Counted from the first letter of the stretch, positions 1 through 12,167 are shown. The stretch is DNA of 64,000 nucleotides from Batkoa obscura (GCA_030770535.1 JASVEC010000004.1:1860001-1924000), one strand, 5' to 3'. Made by a program: numbers and translations. Notes: generated by a model from the sequence alone, not told the origin.

Positions 1-665
1 GAGAATGCCAATGACTCCCTCAAGGGTCGTGTATTCGAAGTTTCCGTTGGTGATCTTAACAAAGAAGAAGAAAATGCTTTCCGTAAGATTAAACTTAGAT
101 GTGAAGAAGTTAACGGAAAGAACCTCCTTACCACTTTCCATGGTATGGATTTTACTTCTGATAAAATCCGCTCTCTTGTTAAGAAATGGCAGGTAAAACT
201 TAATCAAACTATTGCTGGACTTTTTTCTAAAAATAGAAATAGACTCTTATTGAAGCTTTCGTTGATGTTAAGACCACCGATGGCTATTTAGTTCGTCTCT
301 TTGCTATTGCTTTCACCAAGAGACGTACCAACCAAGTTAAGAAGACTACTTATGCTCAAGCTTCTCAAGTCCGTTCCATCCGTAAAAAGATGTTCGAGAT
401 TATGACTCAAGAAGCTTCCAGCTGTGATATTAAGTCTCTTTTCCAAAAATTTGCCCCAGAATCTATTGGACTTGCTATTACCAAAGCTTGTGAACCAATC
501 TTCCCACTTCAAAATGTTTACGTTCGTAAAGCTAAGATCCTCAAGTCTCCAAAAGTTGATTATACCAAACTTATGGAACTTCACGGTGAAGCTGCTGGTG
601 ATGATTCAGGTAACAAAGTTGCTCGTGCTGAATTCAAAGAACCAGAAATTCAAGAATCTGTTTAA
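1..665 (+). CDS. RPS3A: 40S ribosomal protein S3a (eS1), 5' end outside the window
   Basis: Component of the small ribosomal subunit near the mRNA exit and eIF3 contact region. The reading frame is open from base 1 ([20 protein letters not shown]). One intron at 193-242 (GTAAAA...AATAG) joins KKWQ to [20 protein letters not shown], which is the diagnostic eS1 core. Downstream come [22 protein letters not shown], the LMELHGE segment and the C-terminal EPEIQESV, which closely matches the animal and fungal terminus. The N-terminal part of the protein lies upstream of the window. The following 3.2 kb has no gene. Family assignment is certain from the conserved blocks; only the start is unseen. 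Confidence 0.96.
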
Positions 666-2201
666 ATCAATCTCTTGAGGGAATAAAAAAAGGAGTTAAT
701 TTATAATTAAAAGCTCTTACTAATTGGATAAATGGGATAGATTTTGGTAATTAAATTTTTTGATAGTCAATATTTAGCTTTAAAATTTAAAGCACTATAT
801 TTTTATAGCATTTTAGGTAGATAGTTTTGATAGTATGATTAAGGATATACTTCACTAAAGCCTATTGAATACTATTTTTTATTAACTTTTTAGGAGGGTG
901 AATTTAGTAATAAAAACAAGAATAGTATATTTAAAAGGATAAGTTGATTAAGAAACTTAATTTAATGGATATGATTGTGTTATTTTAGATTTAATATCAA
1001 CAACTCTTGATACAGCCAAAGCTTCAAATCGGATCACTTTATAAATATTAGGATAGCATTTTATGATACTATTTATTAGATGTATTGGAATTTGATTAGT
1101 GATATAACCGAACTTAATTTACTATTTTGACCACTGTAACATATTCTACCTATAATTATGAAATTAGTTAAATCATTTAGCTTATGATACTATATATCAA
1201 ATTCAAGGCATCCGACAATGATTAATGAGTTTAATAAATATCGTTTATGTTGAGCTAAAATAAAAATAAAAAAATTCTTATAGGATTGGCTATCAGTGAA
1301 AAGATTGATATATAATAGTGAGCAATTGATTAATTTCAAGAGTGACTTGCATATTGTAATACTTTCAAAGTTGAAACAAGTTGGGTCAATTTTTATATTA
1401 ACTTGTGGTAATATAATACTTAAACTTATTTAAATAATATTATAATAAAACGGAAACAAGATCATTAAAAGCAACTTGAGTTCTTTATAAATACTGTTTT
1501 GTTACAATTTAAATTTAATTTAAGAGTTAACTTGCCCGTGGGAGTTTATTTTTCTCAGTAATATTTTTCATTTTTTAAGTCTAGGATTTGAGAGAGTTAC
1601 TAGAGAAATTCTATTATAGTAAAAAGTTATAGTATAAAAATGCTTTGCCTCAATATTCAACTACTAACTTATTAAACATTATATTGAGTAGAAAAGGGAC
1701 ATGATATTATTATAAAATGGGCATTTTGGCATATTTTTTAATTGATTTTTTAGTTTCATTTTTTAAAAACTAAATAAAAATATTTTAGTGTTACAATATT
1801 TTATTTCAATAATATTACATAAAATAATAAAATAATTAATTTTTTTTTAGATAAAAAAGGCATAAAAACAAATAAAAATAAAAATAAAAATAAAAATAAA
1901 ATAAAAAATAATAAGGTTTTTATAATTGTAAACAGCAAATACTCAGATTTTTAATTTACCATTTTTTAAATTGCATTTAAGAAAAACATCACCATATATA
2001 TAGTTATTTCATTTTACTTTTTAAAGTAAAAACAGAATACGAGCTTTTATAATTAAACTTCAAAATAATTTTTTAAAAAATTTTAATATAAGGAAAAACA
2101 CATAATACAAACATTATAATTCATTTATATTAATTTTAATAGCTATTTATAATAACCCGTAATTTATACCATTTTATAATAAAATAAAATAAAAAAGAAC
2201 A

Positions 2202-2306
2202 TATGGGATGTATTTTTTTGTTTAAGAATTTTACTAACAATTTTTCCACTCAAATAGCGCTTAAAAAATGGAAAAAGTAATGAAACCAAAAAAAACACCC
2301 CCATAT
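2202..2306 (-). mobile_element. MITE copy 1 (105-bp family)
   Basis: Non-autonomous DNA element with imperfect terminal inverted repeats (ATATGGGATGTATTTTTTTG on the left, ACACCCCCATAT on the right). An internal palindrome is built on AGCGCT, flanked by TTTTTCCA and TGGAAAAA. Ends lie beside TA, suggesting TA target duplication. The same sequence recurs at least nine more times in the window. Directly after the right end, a second copy of the left terminus (2305-2333) is truncated, as if one copy had inserted beside another. Confidence 0.8.
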
Positions 2307-2676
2307 GGGAATGTATTTTTTTGTTTAAGAATATATCGTTATATAAATAAAAGCATATTTTTATAAAACCTCATTAAGCAATATTTATTATTGACTGCTT
2401 TATAGCCAACATTGCAGATCTGGTATCAAATAAACAAATTATTTTAATGTTATAATTACATTATTAATATATCACTAAGTTAATAAACAGCTGCATAGGA
2501 GGGAGTGGTTAACCTTAGAACTATAACTAACTACTTTTATATAATACAAGCAGTATAATAATAATTTTTACTTATTATTATAATTACTTTCTTTTTAGCT
2601 ATTTATTAACTTAGTTATTAATACTTTAAGTGATATTAACATTTAATAATTGATTTTTATTATTTAATAAACTACT

Positions 2677-3285
2677 GTGAAAGTTGATACTCAGTGGTCG
2701 GAGTTAAAAGCTACTCTTGTTTAATCAACTTGCCTTGAGTCGAACGGTCTTAGTTTATGTAACTAAGATAGATTTAACTTAATAAGAATAGTATGCAATA
2801 GGCTATGCGAAAGCTGGTACTCAGTAATAGAAGTTAAAAGCTACTCTTGCTTAATCAACTTGCCTTGAGTCGAACAATCTTAGTTTATGTAACTAATATA
2901 GACCTAACTTAATACAAATAATACGTGATAAGCTACGAATTATATAAAAAAAAATAATAGAAGGTACTACTATAAAATCTATGTAAGATGTTGTCAGAAA
3001 GACTTAGTGACTTTATTAATGATACGTTATCAGGGAGTAATTCAATTAAAAAAGCCTCAAGTTAGTATGTAGAAGAATCTCTTTTATACTCCAACTGGGT
3101 GGCTATATATAAGGAACATTATAACAGTTATTCCTTATTCTAGTTGGCAAGTATGGACCTTAAAACGTGGGCAATAAGTTCTTCATGATCAGGTGGTAGC
3201 AATTCTCACAGCAAATCTATATAAGGAACTCTGAATTGATTATTATATTATAATCAATTCTAGAGCTAATGAACCGATATTTCAC
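2677..3285 (-). mobile_element. Solo LTR-like repeat with target-site repeats
   Basis: A 609-bp unit bounded by GTGAAA and TTTCAC and flanked on both sides by ACTACT (2671-2676 and 3286-3291), so it looks like a complete insertion unit. Read on the minus strand it runs TG...CA-like and holds TATA-type boxes (TATATATAGCC and GAGTATAAAAGAG), as LTR promoters do. A segment of about 131 bp next to the plus-strand left end is present twice in tandem. Related copies lie at 12338-13234. No internal coding region is attached. The family is probably LTR retrotransposon, copia-like by size and ends. Intact flanking repeats suggest moderate age. A short-TIR DNA element remains possible. Confidence 0.55.
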
Positions 3286-3671
3286 ACTACTTACTTGCTT
3301 AGTAAATATTGAAACTTTTAAATTTTTGCTATTTTTATAAGATAAATTGAGATTAATTTTTTAATTTATCAGATATTAGATAATAGTGTACCTTATTATT
3401 ATATTTAATGAAATGTAAATACTTTTTAATATTTTTGTTTTTTTCATACTTTTTAAAAATTGTATATGTTTTCTTGTTATTAACAATTAAGTTATTAATT
3501 TTAGTTATGCTTACAAATAAAAACCTTAAATTTAAAATTAATCAATTAATATTTTTTATTTTACTTAATGTTTTAAAGCTATTTTTCTATCATAAAAGAT
3601 TTTTGAAATGTTTACCAACTATATTTTTTCTATAATGCTCAGTAAAAAAATCAAAATCAATATTTAAACTA

Positions 3672-3713
3672 TTATTAGTAAAATCCTTGAATAAAAAAAT
3701 ACATCCCCATATG
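3672..3713 (+). mobile_element. MITE fragment (right end only)
   Basis: The segment ATTAGTAAAATCCTTGA followed by ATACATCCCCATAT matches the right end of the 105-bp MITE family. The left half is not recognisable in the upstream AT-rich sequence. Confidence 0.55.
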
Positions 3714-3949
3714 GTGTCACTTTGTAGCTTAATTTTATACTAATATAAAAAATTATTTTTTATTTTGTTTCATTTATACATAGTTATCTGTTTTTAGATT
3801 TTATTAGATTTGATAGTTCGCTAGCTTAGATTTTACATTACTTAAAATATAAAATATAAAATATATTCAAGTTTAATAAAGTAGAAATAATTAGCTTGGT
3901 GAATAAGTCAAAAACTGAACCAAAATCTCTTTTTTGTACAGTGGGAGTG

Positions 3950-6302
3950 ATGTTTTTAATTGAAAGATTGTCAAATTCGAAAAGACTTAAAGTTTGTGAT
4001 TTGAAGAACAAAAGTTTAACTGTGAATTTTAAAGCCAATAAATTAACAGAAACGAATAACCAGAAAGGAACACGTCATAACTCAAAGTATATAAACTGGA
4101 AAAATTGTCCACTTAGAAGCTTTAAAAAAATGACCGGAATTGATATACAGCAACCACAAAGCATAAAACCCAGTAAAGTCTCCGAAGTCGAGGGCATCCG
4201 CTTAAGATTTGATATTGATGTAGAGGACTTACAAAATTTAAGTGAAGAATTAATAGCTATTGGTCGTAAAGAATATGATGCCATTGCTAACTTAAAAGCT
4301 GAAGAATGTAACTTTGATACTGTATTTAAACGTTTGGCTGAATTAGAAACTTGGTATGGTACTTATAAGAGTATTATTTATATGCCACAACACGTTCATA
4401 CCGATAAGGCCCTCCGTGAAGAAAGTTCCAAATTAGAGCATAAGTTGAGTGAGTTCGAAATTGAAGTTTCTATGCGTGAAGATTTTTATGAAGCTGTTAA
4501 GAATGCGCAGCGTAACACTGATATCAGTAAATTAAATCCAGAAGATCAAAAATTTATTGAAAAAACAGTGTTAGAATTTAAACGTAATGGTTTGGATTTG
4601 CCAAAGGATAAAAGAGAAGAGTTGAAAACCATTTTGAATAAATTATCCGAACTTTCCATTGTCTTTGCTAAAACAATTGCTGAAGATGAAACTGAAATTG
4701 AACTTACTAAAGAAGAATTAGATGGGCTTCCAGAAGATTTTATTAACAATCTTAAACAAAAAAAGAATATCAATGGAGAGCAAGTTTATTCATTAACTAT
4801 GAAATATCCGGATGTTGTACCAACATTAGAAAATGCTAAATTAAGTTCAACTCGTCAAAAAGTAGAAAAAGTATACAACTCTAGATGTTCTAGTAATATT
4901 GAAGTATTAGAACAAGCACTTCAATTACGTCTTAAAGCTGCTAACTTATTAGGCTATAAAAATCATGCGGACTTTAAATTAGAATTGAAGATGGCTAAAA
5001 AAGCAGATGCAGTTAATAAATTTTTAGATGATTTAAGAGGTACATTAACTATTTATGGTAAACAAGAAATCCCTGAATTATTACAACTTAAGAAGACATT
5101 TGAAGCGGAGGCTAATGAAGTTCATTCTTATGATACCAGTTATTTAAAGAATCAATTATTAAAAAATAAGTTTAAAGTAGATCATCAAAAGATCAAAGAA
5201 TATTATCCCTTGGATCAAGTGACTGAAAAGATGTTAGAATTATATCAAAAAGTATTAAATTTGAACTTTGAAACAATTGAAAATAATTTTAGCTGGAATT
5301 TAGATACACCACAAGATATTAAATTAATTAAAGTTAGTGATGGTACAACTCAAGAATTGATGGGCTATTTTTATCTAGATTTATTTCCACGTCCAGGTAA
5401 ATATTCTCATGCAGCATGTTTCCCAATTCAAAGTGGTACTCAATTATCTAATGGTACTCGTCAAGTACCAGTTGCTGCTATGGTGGCTAATTTTACAAAG
5501 CCCACAACATCATCACCTTCTTTATTAAGACATAGTGAAATAGTGACTTATTTCCATGAGTTAGGTCATGTAATGCATACCATTTGCTCAAAAACCAAGT
5601 ATTCTAGATTTCATGGTACTAACGTAGAAGGTGATTTTGTGGAAGCTCCTTCTCAAATGTTAGAAAATTGGTGTTGGGATAAAAAGATATTATCTTATCT
5701 TTCATCTCATTATCAATCTAATGATAAAATACCTGAGGAATTAATTGATTCTTTAATTGATTCTAAAAATGTTGGCTCTGGTTTATTTTACCTTCGACAA
5801 TTATTATTTGCTATTTTTGATTTAAAAATTCATTCTATTGAGACCGGTAATTACTTATACTAACTATTATTTAAACTTTACATTAATTATTTTATTATTA
5901 GATGAAAAGTTAAATATTAATGAATTATTTCTTAATTTAAAGAAAGAAATTTCATTAATATCAGGACAACCTGATACTTGTTTTGTAGCTACTTTTGGTC
6001 ATTTAATGGGGGGTTATGATGCTGGATATTATGGTTACCTTTGGTCCGAAGTGTTTTCTGCAGATATGTTTGCTAGTAAATTTAAATCATTGGATGATAT
6101 TGCTGGTCCTAAAGTCGGTTTGTCTTATAGAAATGAAATTTTATTACCTGGGGCTTCAAAGTAATTTTATTGAATTTTTTGTTTTTAGAATTTTTAACTT
6201 ATTTGTTTTTTATTTAGAGATGCTATCGATATGCTTACCTCTTTCTTAGGTCGTGAACCTACTAATGAAGCTTTCCTTGAATCTATTAAACCAAAACTTT
6301 AA
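3950..6302 (+). CDS. M3 family metallo-oligopeptidase (thimet oligopeptidase/neurolysin type), copy 1
   Basis: Zinc endopeptidase that cleaves short peptides. Three exons: 3950-5846, 5902-6160 and 6218-6302, giving 746 residues. The first intron holds a perfect TACTAAC branch site. Catalytic site [11 protein letters not shown] supplies HExxH, and the third zinc ligand lies in [15 protein letters not shown]. Other family signatures are [18 protein letters not shown] and the substrate-binding [20 protein letters not shown]. The start at ATG 3950 is the first in frame; ATG 4130 is an alternative. The N-terminus is basic and long, so targeting is unclear. It faces a paralogue tail to tail (stop codons 74 bp apart), and intron positions near the 3' end match in both. 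Confidence 0.93.
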
Positions 6303-6376
6303 TAATTTTATTTTAAAATAAAATATTATTATATAAAATAAAATAACATTTAAACTCCATTATTCTAGTACTTTAT

Positions 6377-8806
6377 TTATTTTGAATCTCCAACAAAAGA
6401 TTGAATAAAATGATCTGCTGATGGCTCTCTATTCAACAACTGTTTTAACATATTAATAGCATCTCTAAAAATAATAAATAAATAATAAAATAAATAATAC
6501 GATATAAAATTACTTTGATCCACCTGAATTTAAAATAATATTTCTATATAGTTTACCACTTAATTGATTCTTGTTATTGTTTTGATTTTTAAATAGAGTA
6601 TGATAAATATCAGCTGAATAAACTAAAGCCCAAAGATAACCATAATATCCAGCATCATAGCCACCCATTATATGATTGAATGTAGCATTTGAAAATGTAT
6701 TTGGTTGGGTTTTACTTTTCAATATTTTATATCGAAGTTGTTTCATAAATTCAGTAGTATCTATGGTTTTGGCTAAAAAAAAATATATTATTAATATTAA
6801 ATATTAAATATTAAATATTAAATATTAAATATTAAAATAAAATATAATAATTTACCATCTTTTGTATGAAGATACATATCATAAAAAGCGAATACTAATT
6901 GCCTTGACCAAAATAAAGCAGGTGTTAAATTTTTACTTAAAATTAAATTATCAATCATAGTATCTTCCAATGGCTTTCCAGTTTGATAATGTTTTGATAA
7001 TAGTTTTAACTCTTTTTGATCCCAACACCAATTTTCCAACAATTGAGATGGTGTTTCCACAAAATCATGTTCAACATTAACCCCAGTGAATTTAGAATAT
7101 TTTGGTTTAGATAATACGCAATGAAGGACATGCCCCAATTCATGAAAGTAGGTAATCACCTCATAATGACGAAGTAGACTTGGTCGATTTAATTGTTGAT
7201 TTGGGGAAGTGAAATTACATACCATAGCTACAATGGGATATTGAAATTGTTGATTAAATTCACATCCTGGTTGTAATGGAAAACAAGCTGCATGAGTAAA
7301 TTTACCTTCTCTTGGATAAAGATCAAGGTAAAAATAACCTAATGTTTCTTTATTATCTTTATCACTTACTTTGACTAAATCTACTTCCGGATCCCAATAA
7401 TCCGTTCTTTTATTTAAAATGGTAAATTCAATATTAAATAAATTGGAATAAATATTAAACATTTGTTCAGTTACATGGGGTAATGGAAAGTATTCTTGTA
7501 TTTTTTCTTGATTTATATTACATTCTTTACTTATTAATTTCTCTTTATAATATGCCATATCCCAAGATTCTAATTCATTAGCACTTATATCTTCTTCTTT
7601 TTTAAGTTTTAATAAACTATATAATTCCTTTTGAAGTAAAGGCTCAAATCGGTTTTTTAAATCTTCTAAAAAATCAAATACTATTTTTGGTTTATCGGCC
7701 ATACGGCCTTTTAATCGATATTCTGCATAATTTTCATAACCTAATATCTTGGCCACTTTTTCTCTTAATACTAAGGCTCTTTCTAATAATGGAATATTCT
7801 GCTTACATCTAGAATTATAAACAAACTCAATCTTCTTTCTAGTATCTGCATTTTTGGCTTTTTCTAATATTGGATTGATATCCGGATATTTCATTGTAAT
7901 TTCGAATTTAGATTCCCCTTCTTCTCCGTCTTCTACTTTTTTAACTGTTGAAAAATAAAATTCTGGAAGGCCTTCTAATTCACTTTTTTTTAATTGAACC
8001 GTTGTATTATCCGCTGCAACATTGTTAGAAAATTGATTGGATAAATCGGATAATTCTACTAATGTATCCGATAGTAATTGTCTTTTTTCGGTTTCCAGAT
8101 GAAATCCAAGTTTATGATAGTCTTCTAATAATTTATTAATATACCTTTTATCTTCATCTGATAATTTTTTCATTTCTTCCTTAACTTCCATATTTTTCTT
8201 CGCATTACAAACCGCATGATAAATATCCATTCTCATTGAAGATTGAATCGAATGTTTGGATAATTCTTGATAAGCTTTAGAACAAGCTTGTCTTACCTGT
8301 TTATCCTTAGAAATATACATAGGAAAAGTACATGAGGAAGTATATGTGGTTGTCCACGTTTCTAAATCTGCTAACTTTGATATCACGGTTTTAGAGTTAC
8401 ATTCTTCCGGTTTTAATACAGATATTTGGTCTAATATGTGTTGACTAGTATCAATGATATCTTGAGTTAAGCACTCGATTTGGGAAGCAGTTAAATTCAA
8501 ATGTAATAGCGAACTTTTTAATGGTTCAGTTAATAAACTATCTATATGTTGTGATATTGTCTTTGGAGTTGAAAATATTGAGTTTAAACTACTACTATTG
8601 TAATAGGTTGGTTTTACTACATTTAATTTATTAATCCCAAAATTCGTCTTTTTACCATGATTGAGTGATACACCAGTTGATTTTATTCCATTGTTAATCA
8701 AAGGTTTTGAATAAATTGATCTATACGCTTTATTAATAGTACATCTATTCGATTGTCTAAGTTTAATTGTTAATTGAAGTTTATTTAATTGATTTAAAAT
8801 TGCCAT
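6377..8806 (-). CDS. M3 family metallo-oligopeptidase, mitochondrial-type copy 2
   Basis: Paralogue of the gene ending at 6302. Exons on the minus strand: 8806-6856, 6772-6514 and 6464-6377. The middle exon is 259 nt in both paralogues and phases match, so duplication followed intron gain. HELGH and EHDFVETPSQLLENW supply the zinc site; AACFPLQPG and MVCNFTSP are further family blocks. The first in-frame ATG gives MAILNQLNKLQLTIKLRQ followed by Arg/Ser-rich sequence without acidic residues, a good mitochondrial presequence. The C-terminal substrate loop reads [20 protein letters not shown], so the usual GH before the loop is NH and the usual SEV is ALV. A role in degrading imported presequence or matrix peptides (Prd1/neurolysin-like) is inferred. 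Confidence 0.92.
6793..6836. repeat. 7-bp tandem repeat (ATATTAA) in an intron
   Basis: About six tandem copies of ATATTAA inside the first intron (6773-6855) of the minus-strand M3 peptidase gene. Simple microsatellite-like expansion. Confidence 0.75.
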
Positions 8807-8935
8807 TTTATTTAAAAAAATAAAAAATTCCACTTTTATCTTCGAAAATAAGAGTTCATTTAATTGGTTCAAGATTTAAGCAACAGATTGTTAATTTAAG
8901 TATAAACCAAATTTATTTAATACAGTATTTCCATC
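8807..8935. promoter_or_regulatory. Divergent promoter shared by M3 peptidase copy 2 and SF3B4
   Basis: Only 129 bp separate the two divergent ATG codons (8806 on minus, 8936 on plus). Both transcripts must start within or near this interval. No clear TATA box was seen. Confidence 0.55.
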
Positions 8936-10043
8936 ATGTCCATTGTATTAGATCGTAATCAAGAAGCTACTGTTTATGTAGGGAATTTAGATGAAAGATG
9001 TACAGAAGCATTGATATGGGAATTAATGTTACAAGTTGGACCAGTTGGTAAGTGGTTTTCAATGCTCAATCTATTAAAAAAAACCCATTTTATTTACTAA
9101 TACTAACTAATAATTTTCAGTCAATGTCCATTTACCCAAAGATCGAGTGACGCAGGCCCATCAAGGATATGGTTTTTGTGAATTTACAACAGAAGAAGAT
9201 GCTGATTATTGCATAAAAATTATGAATTTAATTAAACTTTTTGGTAAACCAATTAGGGTCAATAAGGTAAATTTTCAATTCGATTAAAAAACAGAATTTG
9301 ATCAAACTAATTAACTCAATTATTTCCTAATAGGCCACCGCAGATAAAAAGAGTTTAGAAGTGGGAGCGAATTTATTTGTTGGTAATTTAGATCCTTCTG
9401 TGGATGAGAAAATATTATATGATACTTTTTCGGCTTTTGGTACTTTGGTATTGCCACCTAAGGTAAATAATTTCATTCCGATTTTAAAAAAAATTAAACT
9501 AATGCAATTTTAATAAAAGGTAGGTAGAGATCTCGAAAGTGGTTCCTCCAAAGGTTTTGCCTTTGTTAGTTATGATAATTTTGATTCCTCGGATGCTGCT
9601 ATTGATGCCATGAATGGACAGTATTTAGCGAATAAATCAGTGACTGTTGTTTATGCATTAAAAAAAGATGGTAAAGGAGAAAGACATGGATCTGCAGCAG
9701 GTAATTTCAAGTTTTCTACCTTTATTATTTAAAATTTTGTTTAATTAATTTCAATAGAACGCTTACTTGCTGCTCAAGCAAGAAAAAATAACCCAGAAGT
9801 TATGTCGGGTAGATTGACAGCGGAAATGAGGATGAGAGCAGGGATTATGCCAACTGGTAATGTACCTCCAAATTTCCCTCCCCAGAATCATCAAGGTGGT
9901 TATGCCCCTCCTCCTCCCTCGAATGGTAAGTGTTTCATTTATTAAATATTACTTTTTTTATTAAATGAATAGGCTATATGCCACCACCTCAAAATGATTA
10001 TTATAATCATCCACCTCCACCCCCACCAGCTGGATATTATTAA
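8936..10043 (+). CDS. SF3B4: Splicing factor 3B subunit 4 (SF3b49)
   Basis: U2 snRNP SF3b component that contacts pre-mRNA near the branch site. Six exons: 8936-9047, 9121-9266, 9334-9462, 9520-9700, 9758-9925 and 9973-10043, all with consistent phases. RRM1 starts with [19 protein letters not shown] and carries the RNP1 block GYGFCEF. RRM2 has [14 protein letters not shown] and [18 protein letters not shown]. The stretch between RRM2 and the tail ([20 protein letters not shown]) is characteristic of SF3B4. The C-terminus is Pro/Gly/Tyr-rich and short compared with animal SF3B4. The second exon boundary is preceded by a TACTAAC branch site. Confidence 0.95.
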
Positions 10044-10472
10044 AGGTGGAAAATATTAATAGGATAGTTTTTAAATGAGTGAAAAGGATCAAATCAATGT
10101 AGAAAAACGGTTTCATTAGTTTGTTTTAAAATGAAATAAAATAGGCTTGTTGTTTATAATAGCTATTTTATTGTTGAGTAACTTAATAGATATCTTGAAT
10201 AAATTTATAATAATATTTCATCCTGTATAATTTAATCTATTATTTTATTTCATTCTCAATTAATTATTAGTTTTCAAAATAAACTGATTTTAAACATCCA
10301 ATTGGATCGAATCGACTTTCAATAGCTATCTTAGAATATTTTCACTCCACAATAATAATAATAATAATAATAATAGCCAAGCTCTCCGATATATTCGTTT
10401 TCAAAAAACCCTTATTACACAAAGAAAAAATAAACTTTATTTGGCTTCAAATCGATCAAAAAAAAACATGGT
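10044..10472. other. Convergent 3' intergenic region with AAT microsatellite
   Basis: Between the SF3B4 and LSM4 stop codons. It contains an (AAT)n run at about 10350-10375 and otherwise unremarkable AT-rich sequence that must hold both poly(A) sites. No gene seen. Confidence 0.5.
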
Positions 10473-11097
10473 TTAATTTCCTCTACCTCTACCCCCTCTT
10501 TGATTACCACCACCTCGAGTTTGAGTACGATCCCTGTTTAATTTCTTTTTATTCATATTAGCTCGAGCTGCTTCTAAAACCTATATAATTTAAATACACT
10601 TAATTAATATCTCAATCTATTTTGTTTCTATGCTTTTATAATTATTTCTAAAAGTATTTTAATAAGAAGAGCTACTTACGTTATCTGGTACTCTAATAGT
10701 TTTAATATTATAACCTTTAAGAAAACACTCTGGTAATCGCCAAAACCTTGAACCGTCCTAAAATACCATTTATAAATCTTCATTCAATAAAACTGTCAAA
10801 AATAAAACAGTTAAAAAACAAAACAATTGATTTCTTACCGCTGATGTTTGTATCACCTCTCTTAATGTTAAATTCATAAAACTATCACAATTTATTAAAT
10901 GCCCGTTAAATGTTTCTCCATTTTTTAGTTCCACCATCTATTATTCAAAATTCCATTAATTTCAATCATACATAAATAATTCCCCTCACTTACCGCTGGA
11001 TGGCCTTCTGCTGAATGTAACAATCCTAATGGTAACTGAACACATTTAGTAATTTGGATTTATGATAATTATTGGAATAGTTGTATTTTACCACCAT
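10473..11097 (-). CDS. LSM4: U6 snRNA-associated Sm-like protein LSm4
   Basis: Subunit of the Lsm1-7 (mRNA decay) and Lsm2-8 (U6 snRNP) rings. Exons on minus: 11097-11092, 11035-10994, 10937-10839, 10757-10680 and 10580-10473, giving 110 residues. Sm1 holds [20 protein letters not shown] and the [17 protein letters not shown] core; Sm2 holds [20 protein letters not shown]. The tail is RG-rich ([13 protein letters not shown]), as in LSm4 of other species. The coding start is inferred: conserved LPLGLL begins right after an acceptor (TTCAG), and the best upstream start is ATGGTG followed by GTAAAA, a six-base first coding exon. The start is less certain than the rest. Confidence 0.9.
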
Positions 11098-12167
11098 AAT
11101 TTTTATTTATTTTCAAAAATAGATTCTTTAATTTCAAGTTCAGTTTTTTATGTGGATTGCGTAAATTTTAGTTTAAGCATCTGGACTTGTCTTTTTATTT
11201 TTGAAAATTTACTCAACTTAAACTAAATAGTTACACATTTAAAGTTGCTCAACTAAAATTTGAATCAATCCAAATGTTAATAATAAAAATAAATCATTAT
11301 TAAATAATTACATTATCACTAAATTTAATCAATAATACATTTAAGATTATAAAAGAAATTAGTTTTTAAAATTAATAAACTAAAATTCAACAATGTAATC
11401 ATTTTATAAATAAAATAAAAGCTAACTAACATAATAAACTAATTTAAATAAAAATAATAACAAAATAAACACCAGAGTTAAATAGGAAAAATACAATAAA
11501 TCCTTTAATAAATTTTAAAAAGTGTTTAATATTAAAAAAAGAAAATTAATATATTTTAGAATTTAACTAAAATTTAAAAACAAATTATTAAAAAAAAAAC
11601 ATAAATGATATAATAATTATTGAAAAAAAACTGAGTAATTAGGTATTAAATATAATACAATAGGTTTAAAAGCTTTTATAAAAAATACAAATTAAGTAAT
11701 AATTAAAATTATAAAAATCTAAAGCATAAAAACAATATCAGCTTTAAAAAAATTAAAGATAAATTAAATAAATATAGAAAAAAACTATCAATATTAATAA
11801 TAAGCTAAATTAAAAACTAAATAAATATTACTTATAAAATAATTACTAAAATTTCAATTTTTTAAAATAATAAAAATATTATTATCAAATATCAGCTTTA
11901 TACAAATAAATTAAATTAATTTTTATAAATAAGTTTTTATTATAAAAAAAAATCTCGACTTTTAAATTTATTAATATTAATATAAATTACATTATAGTAT
12001 TTTTAAAATTGAAAGTAAAATATAGTAAATTAGTTAATAAATCAAAATATATTATTTATTAAAACAAAAAATAAAAAATATGCTATATTTTTAATGATAT
12101 TAAAATATATAGTTTTAAAAAAAATTTATAAAAAAAACGAAATTTATAATATTGAAATTACTTCAAT

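Larger units (their letters stand above)
666..3949. other. Gene-free spacer with transposon remnants
   Basis: About 3.3 kb between RPS3A and the first M3 peptidase. It holds a short A-rich run of AAATA units near 1865-1910, a complete MITE (2202-2306) with a second truncated MITE end directly beside it (2305-2333), a solo LTR-like repeat (2677-3285) and a MITE right-end fragment (3672-3713). The short open frame near 3408-3635 is Leu/Ile/Phe-rich and shows no recognisable domain. No tRNA or other RNA gene was recognised. Confidence 0.6.

Noticed and set aside
390-678. Open frames antisense to and out of frame with RPS3A
   Set aside because: They overlap the clear eS1 reading frame and have no family signatures.
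2800-2945. tRNA-like B-box on the minus strand of the LTR-like repeat (GTTCGACTC)
   Set aside because: The A-box to B-box distance is wrong and no acceptor or anticodon stem can be formed; the match looks like chance within the repeat.
3408-3635. 75-codon Leu/Ile/Phe-rich open frame
   Set aside because: Low-complexity AT-rich spacer with no homology I recognise and no intron or promoter context.
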